A stretch of 64,000 nt of DNA from Alviniconcha marisindica (lineage: Eukaryota; Mollusca; Gastropoda; Provannidae). Each line of letters begins with the position of its first letter. The first letter of the stretch is position 1. The notes under the pieces were generated by a model. It worked only from the letters and a program-made list of their open reading frames with translations, was not told where the DNA came from and made no database searches. Positions 38,701 through 50,774 of this stretch are shown in pieces. The DNA lies in NCBI GenBank assembly GCA_018857735.1, contig JABMCL010001087.1, positions 1,027,001 to 1,091,000 of the forward strand, read 5' to 3'. Both the position numbers and the translations under genes were made by a program.

Positions 38701-40606
38701 ATAGGTGCAAGTTACTGTGGTTATTTCAGTGATCAGTATAGAACTAATTGAAGTGTAGGAAATCAGGTTAGAGATATTGAATGGGCACAAGAAACTGTAG
38801 TCATTTCAATGATCAGTGTAGAAATATCCGAAGTGCAAGAAAGTGGGTTAGAGATTTTGAACAAGCACAAGTTACTGTGCCACAGTGTGGTCATTTCAAG
38901 AAACAGTTAAAATGTAGGGAAGTGGGCTGGAGATTTTGAACAAGCACAAGTTACTGCAATCATTTCAGTGATCAATAGAGAAATAATTAAAATGTCGGGA
39001 AGTGGGCTGGAGATTTTGAACAAGCACAAGTTACTGCAATCATTTCAGTGATCAATAGAGAAATAATTAAAATGTAGGGAGCTGAGGTAGAGATTTTGAA
39101 TAGGAACAGATTACTTGATCATTAATTTCAGTGATCAGTTTAAATCACAGTTACATCAAAACAGGAGGGTACAGTGGTTTTTGTTTGTTTGTTAACTCAT
39201 ATTACAGTGTCTGGAAAGTGTCAAGAAATGGCCAGAACCCATTTTCATTTTTGACATGAATCCAGTCACCGATTCAGGAGACCAACTCATGCATTTATAT
39301 CTTTATGGCAACCTCTGCATTTTTCAGAGCAGCAGGGCTGTACGCTAAAAGGGATTAATTAGACAAGGAGGGTCTGACATAATGAGGATGGCTTGAGTTG
39401 ATGATGATCATTCATGCTCTCAGGTTGTGGGCCCTGTTGTAAGCCTGATACCATTCCGCACAGCCAAAGAGGCTGTGGTGCTAGCCAACCACTGCACTCT
39501 GGCCATGGCTGCCAGCGTGTGGACGGAGAATGTCAGCCTGGCTCTGGAGGTGGCCACAGAGCTGCAGGCGGGAACGGTGTGGGTGAACTCCCACAACAGT
39601 GTGGATGCTGCCGCTGGGTTTGGTGGTGCCAAGCAGAGTGGCAGCGGCCGAGTGGGGAGTAGAAGGGTGAGTGATATGTGTTGTTGGATACTGTTGGCCT
39701 GAGCGAGCTGCTAGCATGTAGGCATGACTGAACAAGTGTCTGTCATGCTGAATGAATTGTACATCTTTTATTTTGTGGGAGACTGGTGCAGTTGTGTGTG
39801 TAACTGGCAGTGTTGACTGACTTTGGGGTGTGCATGCTCCACAGACTTGTGTTAAAGGAAACTTTGTTTTACTATATATAATTTATGCATACCAGTTGTG
39901 TATGTGCAGTTGATAATCAAATTTCTGTATTACTAATAAACCATGCAGATTCTGTATTCTGTAAAAAAAACAAAGGGAAAACAAACAAAAAACAACAACA
40001 TTATATTTGGAATGATTCGTTTTTTCTTCTTCCGCTCCAAGCCCATGTCCCCCACATTCACTTGTTTGATCTCATCTGTGAATTGTAATCCTCAGTACCT
40101 TGTTGGTATGGTATTAATAAATCAGACAGCATGGTGGACAGCACCATGATGACCAGTATATGCTTTTTGAACAAAGCTAGTGTCAAAGGGTCTAACTTGT
40201 TGAAAGTTTTATGTTTCTGTACGTGCATTTTGTTTTGTTCTGTATTTGTATTTGGACAAATTTTGTAGATATTTGAGTTGAGTAGTTTACAAGTGAGAAG
40301 AATTTTGAAATGTGTATGTACTCGTGACAGCTTCATCGTCCTAAGTTGACAGGATTTTAACATCCAGTTACCAACTAACTGATCCATAGGTTGAGATGAT
40401 GCAACTCAGAGAGTACATCTAATATGGATCAAGGTTAGCAACATCGTCACATGATCTGAAATAGTGAAAGCTGGATTCTGTTCACCACAAAATATTCTCT
40501 GTACTAAGGTTACAGTATTCAGTGTTCCTTCATTGTCATGGTGTGTGTTTTCTGATTTGGATTGTACTTTGTTGGTCTTGTCTGTGCTGCGATAGTATGT
40601 AGGGAA

Positions 40607-40639
<33 letters not shown>

Positions 40640-43600
40640 GTGTGTGAGGGTGATGATGGGGATGGGTGTTTTTCTTTCTTGACATCCTTTCTTTTGACAG
40701 GGTTTGTTGGAGTACGTTCAGCCTTCCTGGTCATCACGCGTGGAGCCAAAGGTTGCAGGCTTGAACCTTGGGACATTTGGTTCCAATGTGGCCCCCAGAC
40801 CCTCGGACAGCGTTGTTGGTGCTGTTGGCGACTGTCCTCAGTCAGTTTAGTTTTGCATTTTATCAGATTTATCATTGATTTTCAGGAGTTTGTACTTTAG
40901 TTTCAGCAATGAAAGAGGAGGCAACATAGTAAAGCATCCTTTGATGCAGGCCATCTTTCTGAAAGAACAAAGATGTGCTGTCTGCACCTTGGCTTTGGAC
41001 CTGAAATTCACCCATAACACTTCAGTTATAAGTGGTGATGAATGGGAAAGTTTTCAAGGTATTCTCCCTGCCTCTCAATTGTGCCCCCCTGCCCCCAAAA
41101 GAACCCACCCCTGCCCCCTTCTGCAAAAGCGCAGAATATAGCAACAACCCACGTCCAAATTCATCTTTCCAAACAGCATAGCTAATTCTGATAGATCACC
41201 ACATTTGTGCAAAGAGGATTTACAATGAACACACAAGACAAAACCATCAGATTGCATTGTTTACTGAGTGTAATGTGCAAGATTATAAAGTCAAAAATGA
41301 AGAATGTGCCAGATTATCGGTTCATTTGCTTATTTGTTTATGTTTTGTATGACTTACTTTCACAGAATTGACCGCACCTACAAGCTGTACTATGGTGGGG
41401 TGCAGAAGCGACCTGATGGTCAGTACTCACGACCTGTGCTTGCCTCCGATGGAAAGGTCATGGGTCATGTGTCAGAGGCCAGTCGCAAAGATGTGCGGAA
41501 TGCAGTTGAGGCTGCTGTGAAAGCTGCAGCTGGGTAAGCAGTGCCAAGTTCTGATTGTCAGGGCCCATGTGTGTGATGAGCAAATAAAGTTAAAGGCCCT
41601 CCACGTGCATGAGTCACCAGTAGCCTCAGAAATAGCTATTGCCTTGTGTTTAGTTCTAGATCGGGGAAAGACCCTGGTTTACCAACATTGTAATGCGCAT
41701 GATGTCAAAAACTTGAAAATGATTGGGCACCACGTGACTGTGCCTTTTCCGTTTAAAGTTCAAAGTTGAATGAAAGGTTGCTGCAATTGTAGCCGGTGTT
41801 AATGACCTAATGACCTCTTCCCATTCAAGATTTTTCTTTCTCCTCTTCATTGCCGGTATTTGTGATGATGTGCATAAATCTAAATTTTCTTGAGTAATTT
41901 GTGGTCTTCAGTGGTATGTGGGATGGTGTTGGTCCATACAGGTGTTGTTCTCTCCTCGGTAGCAGCCTATGTTGGTAACAGCAGCATCAGAGCTGCCATT
42001 TTTATATGATACTTAGGCTGTGTGAATGTAGAAAAATGAGTATATAACTTTAAACACAATTAGGCTGGACAAATAGTCCTGTTTGTGCTGCATGCATGCC
42101 ATTTCTTTCATTGTCATCACCATTTAGAAGATAAAGATAATTAGGGGGACTATTTGCTCATCATGAAAATGGGCCCTTGGCTTTTGTTTATTCTGCTTTG
42201 CAGAGAGCTTGAGCATAGGGGGTTTCAGGCATTAATTCCATCATCCACAAGTGAGTAAACACATGATATGCACATTGCAGTTGTAGCTTTGCAGAGGGGA
42301 ACTCGGCTGCAGTTCTTTTCTGCCATGGAAGTGCATTTCTGATGTCCATTGATCAATATGTTAGAGTGCACATATGCAGCTTAGCTTGGACCTTGCAGTA
42401 TTGGATGTTTTTATAGTGTAGATTATCAATGGCTGATTGCTGTACACCCAAGTTCAGGTGATCATCCCTGCAGACTTTTATTTCTGGCATTGCTGGTTCT
42501 TCCTAATCTCCACTGGAGAGCAATGGCCATGCTACTGAATAGTGCCTAATAAGTAGGTTTCTTTGTATTTGTATCTGCACTTCTGATATTCTGTATGCAG
42601 TATTCCACACTTGGTGAGAACATTTGTTCATCCCTACTCTTTTTTTTCCTCCTCTCAGGTGGAGCAAACGGGTGGGTCACAACAGAGCTCAGATTTTGTA
42701 TTACATAGCGGAAAACATGGAGCTGCAAAAGGACAGCCTTGCTGAATGCCTGGAGACCATGACCGGCCAGCCTAAAGGCCAAGGTCACAAAGAGGTAGAG
42801 CTGGCCCTGGAAAGGCTGTTCTTTTGGGCAGCCTACTGTGACAAGTATGGCGGCTCAGTGCAGGTAGGAATGATTTGCGATCACAAATTCTGTCTTCTTC
42901 CTTTTTTGCCCTCCTCTGGTAAACAATGAAATCACCGGTACCATGTACCAGCTCAAACTGACCATTTTGTGTGACTTGCTGGAGATACTCTGTAACCTGG
43001 GTCCAGCAGCAAGTGGAAGCTCTGTCTAAACAAGATCACATCTGGTGTTGATCAGCAAGTGAAATAAGGAATGCTCACTGTTGCACCAGATGCCATGCTA
43101 GAAGCAAAAACTAATATACACAGACAAACAAAACAAATAGTAAAAGGTTTAGCGAGCAAGTGAGTTCAGCGTGAGATTTGCCAGTTTCAGACAAAAACAT
43201 CATGTACCATAATAAGACTGTTGTATATTTAGCTGTTACTTTTTTCTTTCTTTTTGCAGGAGGTTCCAATGTATGGAAGGGTGTTTGAGACAAATGAGGC
43301 AGTGGGTGTCATTGGAGTGGCCTGCCCAGACTCGCACCCATTGCTGGCCTTTGTGTCGCTGTTTGCTGCAGCTGTGTGCAGGGGCAATGCTGTCATCCTC
43401 ATTCCCAGTGAAAAATACCCTCTGGCAGCTTTACAACTCTACCATGTAAGTTTGTCTTCCTTGTTTTTCCTCTTAATCTCCTCCTATTCTTTGTCATTTC
43501 CCGTTTCAACTTTTTTTTCTGCTTTCTACATTTTTCTTACCCCCGAATGACTGGATACCTCTGGGTGTGTTGGTTGTCCAGACATGATTTATTATTGGTT

Positions 43601-43661
43601 ACCTAGGCACCCCATTTATAATTTATACAGCATAGCCTGCCTTGATAGTAAGAGCACTTAG

Positions 43662-43695
<34 letters not shown>

Positions 43696-44081
43696 TCTTG
43701 GAAGGGGGGAGGAGATTTAATTATAATTTTTTTACTTCAGTTTACATAATTTCACCCCCAACCCCTTGTGACTTTTTGCAGGTTTTCGATACGTCTGATG
43801 TTCCTGGTGGCGTGGTCAACATTCTGACAGGGAACCGGGACCACCTAACCCGCGTGCTGGCTGAACACCATGATGTGCATGCCGTCTGGTACTTTGGCAC
43901 CGCAGAGGGGTCCAAGTTTGTTGAGCATGCAGCGGCAGAAAACCTGAAGAGGACCTGGGTCAACAATGGACAGGACAGGGATTTTGGGGATGGCCTTCAG
44001 GGTGGAGGGGAGGAGTTCCTCTTCCACTCCACTCAGCCCAAAACTGTCTGGATCCCCATGGGAGAGATCTTCGCTAACTGA
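26256..44081 (+). CDS. ALDH16A1: Aldehyde dehydrogenase family 16 member A1, two ALDH domains
   Basis: Fourteen coding exons: 26256-26357, 29600-29702, 30734-30860, 32530-32708, 33565-33833, 34502-34654, 34843-35040, 38045-38143, 39424-39666, 40701-40840, 41366-41533, 42659-42863, 43260-43445 and 43782-44081. All phases join to 823 aa (human 802). The N-terminus MAAQSVRAS..IFENLDYGP matches the human start pattern. The first ALDH domain carries VNVLTDG, LELSGR (Glu279), DADL-like NADLDSVVEGVVDA, YPPTLV, FRTAKEA, GTVWVN and GGAKQSG. The second, degenerate ALDH domain has YYGGVQKRPDG, VIGVACPDSHPLLAFVSL, GGVVNILTGNRDHLTR and WYFGTAEGSKFVE, ending KTVWIPMGEIFAN. The position of the nucleophilic cysteine (34 residues after Glu279) is Asn313. 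Mammalian ALDH16A1 is likewise reported to lack it, so catalysis by domain 1 is unlikely. Exon 40701-40840 ends at a GTCAGT donor, fixed by phase. Confidence 0.96.
27979..28034. repeat. (TA)n microsatellite, ALDH16A1 intron 1
   Basis: Perfect TA run. Further TA runs in the same gene lie at 27118-27147, 28742-28815 and 29725-29789. Confidence 0.95.
28742..28815. repeat. (TA)n microsatellite, ALDH16A1 intron 1
   Basis: TA run of about 36 units with one phase break near its start. Confidence 0.95.
28941..29006 (+). mobile_element. tRNA-derived SINE head
   Basis: TGGCCTAGTGG at 28950-28960 matches the RNA polymerase III A box. TTGGCCGAATCC at 28991-29002 is one or two changes from the B box GGTTCGAATCC. 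Spacing is tRNA-like but no full cloverleaf is present, so this is a SINE head and not a tRNA gene. It lies in ALDH16A1 intron 1. Confidence 0.55.
29725..29789. repeat. (TA)n microsatellite, ALDH16A1 intron 2
   Basis: TA run starting about 25 bases after the donor site of the exon ending at 29702. A 22-base A run follows at about 29950. Confidence 0.95.
31491..32004. mobile_element. 514-bp MITE with 12-bp inverted termini
   Basis: Starts TGGGCGATTCAG and ends CTGAATCGCCCA, a perfect 12-bp inverted repeat, flanked on both sides by TAT (possible 3-bp target duplication). There is no transposase. One frame near 31650-31760 has closely spaced cysteines (YKCQYCCSCKNYC), which could be a decayed zinc-binding (THAP-like) start, but this is weak. 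Located in ALDH16A1 intron 3. Confidence 0.7.
33312..33390 (-). mobile_element. tRNA-derived SINE head with Cys-type anticodon arm
   Basis: On the minus strand, GCTGGTTGGCTAATGCGC resembles an A-box region. CTGGACTGCAAATCCAG forms a 5-bp anticodon stem with loop CTGCAAA (anticodon GCA, cysteine). GGTTCGATTCC is an almost perfect B box. The acceptor and T stems do not pair fully, so it is a SINE rather than a tRNA gene. It lies in ALDH16A1 intron 4. Confidence 0.6.
35293..37554. mobile_element. 2.3-kb non-autonomous TIR DNA transposon
   Basis: Begins ACTTAGTGCCAAAAGGTGCG and ends with its exact reverse complement (CGCACCTTTTGGCACTAAGT). The inverted repeat is about 23 bases. Flanks are TATAT-rich on both sides, so a TA-type target duplication is possible but cannot be distinguished from the background. 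No transposase-like frame is present. Internally there is a 22-bp direct duplication (GGTTATAAACAGTATATTCT) at about 36285-36325. It fills most of ALDH16A1 intron 7. Confidence 0.75.
38284..38412. mobile_element. Right-arm copy of the fold-back family
   Basis: GTTGTTTAAGTG, GCATGCTGTGTTTTGTC, AATAAATAGCGTTCTTTT and a CACCTTTCAC segment match the right arm of the 2973-3415 element in order. The left arm is absent. Confidence 0.6.
38434..39145. repeat. 80-bp satellite, nearly nine units
   Basis: Units start at 38434, 38514, 38594, 38674, 38754, 38834, 38913, 38993 and 39073 with the word GTAGGAAAG..GTTAGAGATTTTGAA. The spacing is 80 bases except once (79). Units seven and eight are almost identical, indicating a recent duplication within an older array. 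It lies in ALDH16A1 intron 8. Confidence 0.9.
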
Positions 44082-44923
44082 GGGCAGCAGGGGATGCTCC
44101 GGTTCTGCTCATGGGTGGAGTGGTAGGTTTGGTTGCACAGCTGAAAGACTGCAGACCCATTTTGATTTTCACAGTCTGCCTGATTGTAATTATCAGAAAC
44201 GGTACTATTTGCTGCTTGATTTTTTTACTTTTTATGTAGAGAAAGAGTGCTAGTTGTAGGTTTGGTTGACCACAGATCCATCTTGATTTTAACAGTCTGC
44301 TTGATCATATGAGATATGGTACTGTTTGTTGTTGATGCTGCTGCCTGATTTTCCTTCTTTCTCATGGAAAGAAAGATTGCTGTTAGATGGGGGTTTGGGG
44401 AGGGGGGTCATGTAGGTTTGTTTTTACAAGTTGTTATAAGCATGCTTTGTTGTTGTCAGTGGAATTATTTTTTACCTGTCATAAAACAGTGTCAGTATGT
44501 AATGATAAAACCATGCAGGTTTGTTTTTACAAGTTGTTATAAGCATGCTTTGTTGTTGTCAGTGGATTTTTTTAATACATTTTTTTTTAACTCTCATAAA
44601 ACAGTGTAAGTATGTCATAAGTGTTAGTCCATTTGGATGGGCATGTCACAAACCTTAGCATTGTGATTTTCTGGGATGTCATCATTGTCAAACTTTACAT
44701 GTTTGTAGTTAATCAACATTACCTGTCCACACCGCTTTTAGTGGTCATGACCTAATTGCAAGGTCACAGTGGCATAAAGTATTTCAGAATGAGAGTTGTA
44801 TTTGACAGTAAATCCTTATTTCATCAAGTTCAGCCTTGAGATGAGTTTCAGTATATGGCTAAATCATGCATTGTTATATGGTGGTTGAGTGCATGGACTA
44901 GATCACACATGTATTTTTTACTT

Positions 44924-44985
<62 letters not shown>

Positions 44986-45275
44986 GTCTGTGGTAAATAA
45001 CTGATACTTTTGTGATTTGTCAAAAACCTGTTGGCTTTTTTAATATTTTATCATTTGGACACTGTTTAAGTGGGGTCTTTCAAAGTGTTTCAGTTTATAA
45101 ACTCTTGTGAGTTTCACACATTTGTACCTATTTTGATGACCCTGATCGCACTGTTGTGTTTTCTCGGTAAGTTTTCTTTTGGTCTAATTTCAGGTTTGAA
45201 TGATGGAAGATACCTCAACTGATTTTCATGAATTTTGCATGTATTTAAAGATGATTATATATCCAGATTATAGAA
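44082..45275 (+). other. Probable ALDH16A1 3' UTR with tandem duplications
   Basis: Follows the ALDH16A1 stop. Two local tandem duplications are visible: about 135 bases at 44120-44385 (TAGGTTTGGTTG twice) and about 106 bases at 44410-44615 (CAAGTTGTTATAAGCATGCT twice). A (TA)n run is at 44926-44982. I see no AATAAA in this stretch, so the transcript end is not defined. Confidence 0.55.
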
Positions 45276-45685
45276 ACTTTAGTGTTGGCGCTCTCTTGAA
45301 GACTGCTTAAGTGAGGACTTTAGTGTTGGCGCTCTCTTGAAGACTGCTTAAGTGAGGACTTTAGTGTTGGCGCTCTCTTGAAGACTGCTTAAGTGAGGAC
45401 TTTAGTGTTGGCGCTCTCTTGAAGACTGCTTAAGTGAGGACTTTAGTGTTGGCGCTCTCTTGAAGACTGCTTAAGTGAGGACTTTAGTGTTGGCGCTCTC
45501 TTGAAGACTGCTTAAGTGAGGACTTTAGTGTTGGCGCTCTCTTGAAGACTGCTTAAGTGAGGACTTTAGTGTTGACGCTCTCTTGAAGACTGCTTAAGTG
45601 AGGACTTTAGTGTTGACGCTCTCTTGAAGACTGTTTAAGTGAGGACTTTAGTGTTGGCGCTCTCTTGAAGACTGCTTAAGTGAGG
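45276..45685. repeat. 41-bp minisatellite, exactly ten copies
   Basis: The unit begins ACTTTAGTGTTGGCGCTCTC and ends CTGCTTAAGTGAGG. Ten copies fill 410 bases. Only a few single-base variants occur (GACGCTC for GGCGCTC in two neighbouring copies, CTGTTTAAG once). A diverged match, ACTGTTTAAGTGGGG, lies 200 bases upstream at about 45060 and may be the seed. Confidence 0.95.
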
Positions 45686-48600
45686 ACTTTCAGTCTTCTG
45701 TATGAGGGTCACCTGCATTGAGCTTTACACTTTCATACCAGATTGGTGGCCTTTTTCAAAGTTCAGAGTTACAGTGACAGCAAAAAGATGGAAGCTGAGA
45801 GTTTTATTTTTCATGACATGTACTTCAGATTAGGTTTAGAACTCAAATGATCATAATGTGATATTGATGGACATGCTCATAAGCATCAGCTGTTAAGTAT
45901 TTGAGCTTTTTAGCTTTTTCTCAGTTGAAGACAGATATACCTTCAGAATTTGAGTGTGAGTCATCATGTGCGTATATAATTCTTTCTTCTTTTTCTGGCC
46001 CTTTTTTGGGAGGGTATTTGTTTGTTCTTTTTTTTTCGCTAGAATGATTGCTTACTATGGAAACCGCAGCTGAAAATGATTTTGAATGAATGAAATTAAA
46101 TGCATAATTATTATTGTTTTTGTTGTTGTTGATACACAATGGTTTGAAGAAGAGGAACAAAAAGTTATCAAAATAAGTGTATGTATTCCGACACCCACCC
46201 ACTGCTAGTGGTATCATAATTGTCGTGTGATGAAGCTGACCAGCATTGCATTAGGTTTGCAATTTGAATCAGCTAGGTGCTACATGTTCTTGTGCTTAAC
46301 CCCAGAGTTGCAGCCACTGAGAGGGATTACCGTTTTGGTGCACACAGATAATCTGGAAGTATTATTATTCATTATTCATAGCTTTTATATAATGCTATTC
46401 GCAGTTCTCGAGCGGACTCTGTGCACATGTCGCATGTTATTCTGAATGAGTGACTATCCTTTCTTGGTGCATATTATTAATATCCACAGAAGTGGTGTAC
46501 TGGTAGCACTCTCTGGTTGTTGCATGGCTGGTGCCATGTGAAATGCTGCTGTCTCAGCGCAGGTTCTGTGTTCATTCAACCACCATGCACCAGAAGTAGA
46601 AGTAAAAGACCTCTATTTTCCTTCTGTATTTCAGGCCTGGAATATTTGAAAGGGGGGGGGGGGGGGAATTCATGAAAAAACTTGATTGGCAAAGGTCAGC
46701 CTAAGTGGAATCTTGTTAATGAGTCATTGGCATCATCATTCACTTAAGAGTTTTTTGGATTGGGGCTCTGTTTTTGAGTGATTGTGAGAAGCAATTAAAT
46801 CAAATTCTTTTTTTTACATTTGTATGGAAATGGCTGTTGATGAATGGCCCTGAGTAATCTATTCTGATAATATCTTGCCAAAACATTGGGGCTAACACAA
46901 AATGTATTTCAAGAGTTCCATGTCAGGATTGCTCTCACCCACCATTTTGTATTTGTATAAAAATTACTGTTGATGAATGGCCCAGAGCAATCTGATTGTA
47001 CCTAGCCAAAACACTGGGAATTAACACTGGGAATAAAGCAGAATTGGTGTTAAGAGATCCATGTCAGGATAGCTTTTAACTACAGCAAGCTTTATGGCAT
47101 AACAAATTCCATGATTGAAATCCTTGAAATCCAGGTATAGCTACCTTAGGTAGCATTGCTTTTGTATGTGTGACAGTTTGTGTAAGTGTGGGGAAGGGGT
47201 GTCACACTCTACGTCATTGCCCAACATTAGTAAGCCTCAGAGTTTTAGCTGAGGATTGCAAACAAACAAAATCACTGTTGATAGAATGTTAAATATGAAT
47301 AGTGTTCATGAAATCACACACCAGCCTGGCATCAGTAATCTTTCACTTTGTCACTTCATGTGTACTTTTCTTTTATCTTCTTGGGTACATTTCTGCAGCT
47401 CCTTTTTCATGATTCTGCTGGGATTTGTGTGTGTGTGTGTTTATTTAAAAACTATATATATATATCTTTGTTGAGGATGTGATTGCATGTAACTTTAGTG
47501 TAGAAGTTAGTGTTAAAATGCTCTCCAATTTTCAAAGTTCTAAGGTCATTACCACTGTGTGTAAACCAGGTCATACTCTAGTCCTGCAGAATTTGGTTTG
47601 ATACCTCACTGCCCACCCACCCCAATTTTATCTGTAACCAATAGAAGCACTCTGTTGTCAAACTTGGCAAAGACTGCAGAGAGTATGCTTCTTCCAAAGA
47701 AATGCTGTGCCTTTTTGTTGAACTGGCTTGATACACCTTGTGATATTGTATCACCATGCACTGCGATGTTGGAATAGGCGTTCTGATGAAGTAAGCTTTG
47801 GGCTTATTCAGAGATGAGGTGCTTATTAACACTATTGTCATCAAAATGATTGTAATTACTCCTACTACTACTACAGTATGTTCAAGTATTGTAAGTAGCC
47901 TGCCATATATATGCCATGAACACTGTATGAGAAATGAGTCATGGTTGTTGTTGTTTTGTTTTTAATTTTCATCAAAATTATTGTAATTACTCCTGCTACA
48001 ACTACTACAGTATGTTTGTAAGCATGCACACTGTATGAGAAATGAGTCATGGTTGTTGTTTTTTGTTCTAATTTTGTTTGGTTCCTTGCAGTTAATTGTT
48101 TTTTGGTTTGTGTTTTTGCTTTTCAGCTTTTATATATGCTATGTGATTTCATACCCTGCCTTATTTGGAATGTTAAGAAGAGCAATGTAATCTTAACAAA
48201 AACAACAGTGTTTTTGATGTCAGCTGTGTGTGAATAACAAAACAGCTCATCAATTCATTTTGTAGCCAGTCAGTAAAATGTAATTTGATGTCTTGTGTAT
48301 CACCCTTATTTGACATATGCAGTTAGTTAAGTTGATGGAGTCTTGATTATCTTTACACACTAAGCCCTTCGCAGTCTCACGTTAAACTGATGACTTTCAT
48401 GCTCCTGGACAGTTGCGTTCCATGCATGCATACCCAAATGTCTCCATTGACATTCCACATAATTTATACCCAAATGCTAACATGGCGCTTTATGGTACAG
48501 AAGCATCCATCATTGTAGCCAGTCACTGGACCTCAATGGTAGGTGGATAAGTGTATTCCAAGCTCAGGTTCTGTAATCATTTCCATCATAATGTTAATGG

Positions 48601-50340
48601 CTCCTCACCAAAGTCAAAGAGCATCTCTCTTTGAAATCTATGCCTTTGTGATGTTTAACGTGGTCTTAAAGTGAAGGTTTACCATACCTAAACACTGCAT
48701 GGCACATGGAATATCACACAAGTTTGTAATGATGACTATATTCAGCTGGCCATGATGCCATCCATGGCAGAATGTGTAATGCCCTAATGGCTCCTTTTTT
48801 TTCTCTTTTTTTTTTTTTCACTGTAAAAAAAGATCTTTTAAGCTTCGCGTATTCATAAACTTAATTGAGCATTACACCTTCTTTGAATATTACACTTCAC
48901 CTGATTTTGTGGTCATGTGATGTTAGGTGAACTGAAAGTGTTCTCTATAAATTCTTCTCGGATCTGATCAAGTTGACAGCTTGTATGGCTCCAGCACAGT
49001 ATAATCAGACAGGATTATGCACAGACTGTCTTTAGCTTGGGCATGCACTGAAGGGAGATGGGACAATTAGCTTGTCTTGGTTTTACAAAAAAATTAATGT
49101 TGGCTATTTTGTGTGGAGGCTATGTGATTGGTACACATGTATCTAAGGGAGATTAACAAAGTAATGAGTTTCCTGTCTCAGTAAATACCTCAGTGTTGTC
49201 ACTTTTTCAGAGGTGTCTGTAGCAAGATCTTTGGAATATTTCACAATGATCTCTACTGAGCTGTACCTGTTCTTACACATTTGGTTATCATGGACCACTT
49301 TAAAGCCTTCAGACTTTTTTTTTTGGATTGTGAGTTGACTGGAGAAGTGGTCCCCATTTAACATTGATTTCTAGTCATGAATTGATTACACAGGCTTTTT
49401 GAAATTAGTGGTGAATTGGACAGTGTCCTGGTACGCACTGGTCCTTGTATCTGTTTCATTATTTGTTTCAAGAAGTATTCAAAACAGCTGACAGATGCTG
49501 AGATGATAACATTTTTCCCAATGTGACAGTTTCACTTAAAACTTAATTTTTAATGGCTTTTGTGGCATTAGCAGTCAGAGCACAGCTGTGCATGTGTCTG
49601 ATGAATTCCACCTGTGCGTACATCATAGGAAATGCCAATATATCACTAGCAAAATACCCACTTCAGCCAGTCCTGCCACTGGAATGGAACCACAGAAGCT
49701 ATTTTCAATGATGTTGGTGTTGACACAGACACAAGCACAAAATGAGAAAAGGGAAAAGGTTCTGCACTTTCAGACGTTGGTGTTACATGTGAACATAAAA
49801 ATAATGAAAAAAGAAATAATTTGGGTTCCATGAAGATTTGAACTTGAGATCGCTGGCAAGAGTCCAGAGTGATAACCACAGAGCTACGTGACAAATGAGG
49901 ACACAGTTAAGCCATTGTGGCCCTCTCTTTACTTGACTCGGAGGCTCCTTAGTTTGCTTCAATAATCTTTAGCATTATTGTGTTCATTAGCAAAAGAGAT
50001 GGTACCCATACTATACGTACACAGGACCCTCATGTCCCAAGAAATCTTCAGGCCAAGTGTTATATCACTAGGATCAGTGGGTCAGGCACCAAATCAGGCA
50101 CAGTGGTGACACGGATGGACAAAGGCTTCTGCATTATAAGATTATAATATGTGCAGCTTGTGTTGCAGAGAGCTTTTCCTTTGTATCGGCCTGTTGTATT
50201 TGAAGAAAAACTGGTAGATTAACTGTGATATTGTCAGTGAGTTTATTCGTTTTACATTGTGGTGTTGTATAATGAGGGGTTATCTGCTTTTGTTATTCCA
50301 TTTTTTTTTTTGTGCCTATACTAGTCCTCCCACACTCTGA
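45686..50340. other. Intergenic sequence with local duplications, no gene seen
   Basis: Two tandem duplications are readable: about 140 bases at 46815-47075 (GTTGATGAATGGCCC twice) and about 130 bases at 47838-48065 (ACTGTATGAGAAATGAGTCA twice). A G run is at 46653-46666. No exon chain or conserved protein was recognised. Confidence 0.55.
49828..49893 (-). mobile_element. tRNA-derived SINE head
   Basis: On the minus strand, GTAGCTCTGTGGTTATCAC matches an A-box region and AAGTTCAAATCTT a B-box region, with tRNA-like spacing but poor stem pairing. Confidence 0.5.
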
Positions 50341-50646
50341 GCATCGCTTTCCAGCACCTTCCTCCAACCTCTGCCAGAACTGATTACGCCACTGAAGGGG
50401 CACTCTTTATCTCTGCACAGCTGCATGTCCACCGACCCTGTCAGCGCCCTCTGAAAGGCCTGGCTACTAATAAGACAGTGGAAGCAGCACAGTGTCCAAG
50501 CACACACGTCAACTTCAGGCACGACCACCTTGAGTGAAAAAGTTCCATCTCGATTCAGACAATTTTGGTTTTAGTTGTGCACAGCTGGCATAAGCACCGA
50601 GTGTGGTTCTAAAAGAAACACCTGGTATAATTTGATACAAACTTAC

Positions 50647-50774
50647 TGGTATTTGAGCACCAATGAAGAACTGTGCATTAGCTGACAACTTTTCAATACC
50701 TATATATGGGGTAATGACAGTGGTTGGAGGAGGGATGTCCTCAACCAGTGCTTGGAGTTTGTAGTCTTCCATGA
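50647..50774 (-). other. Isolated candidate exon
   Basis: On the minus strand a TACCACTTGCAG acceptor precedes a 128-base open segment (MEDYKLQALVEDIPPPTTV..FFIGAQIP) that ends at a consensus GTAAGT donor. I find no partner exon and do not recognise the peptide. It may be an exon of an unseen gene, or chance within a dispersed repeat, because part of it recurs at 53036-53085. Confidence 0.2.

Noticed and set aside
46490..46585. Possible SINE with TGGTGTACTGGTAGCAC
   Set aside because: The A-box match is fair, but the B box is poor and the spacing too long.
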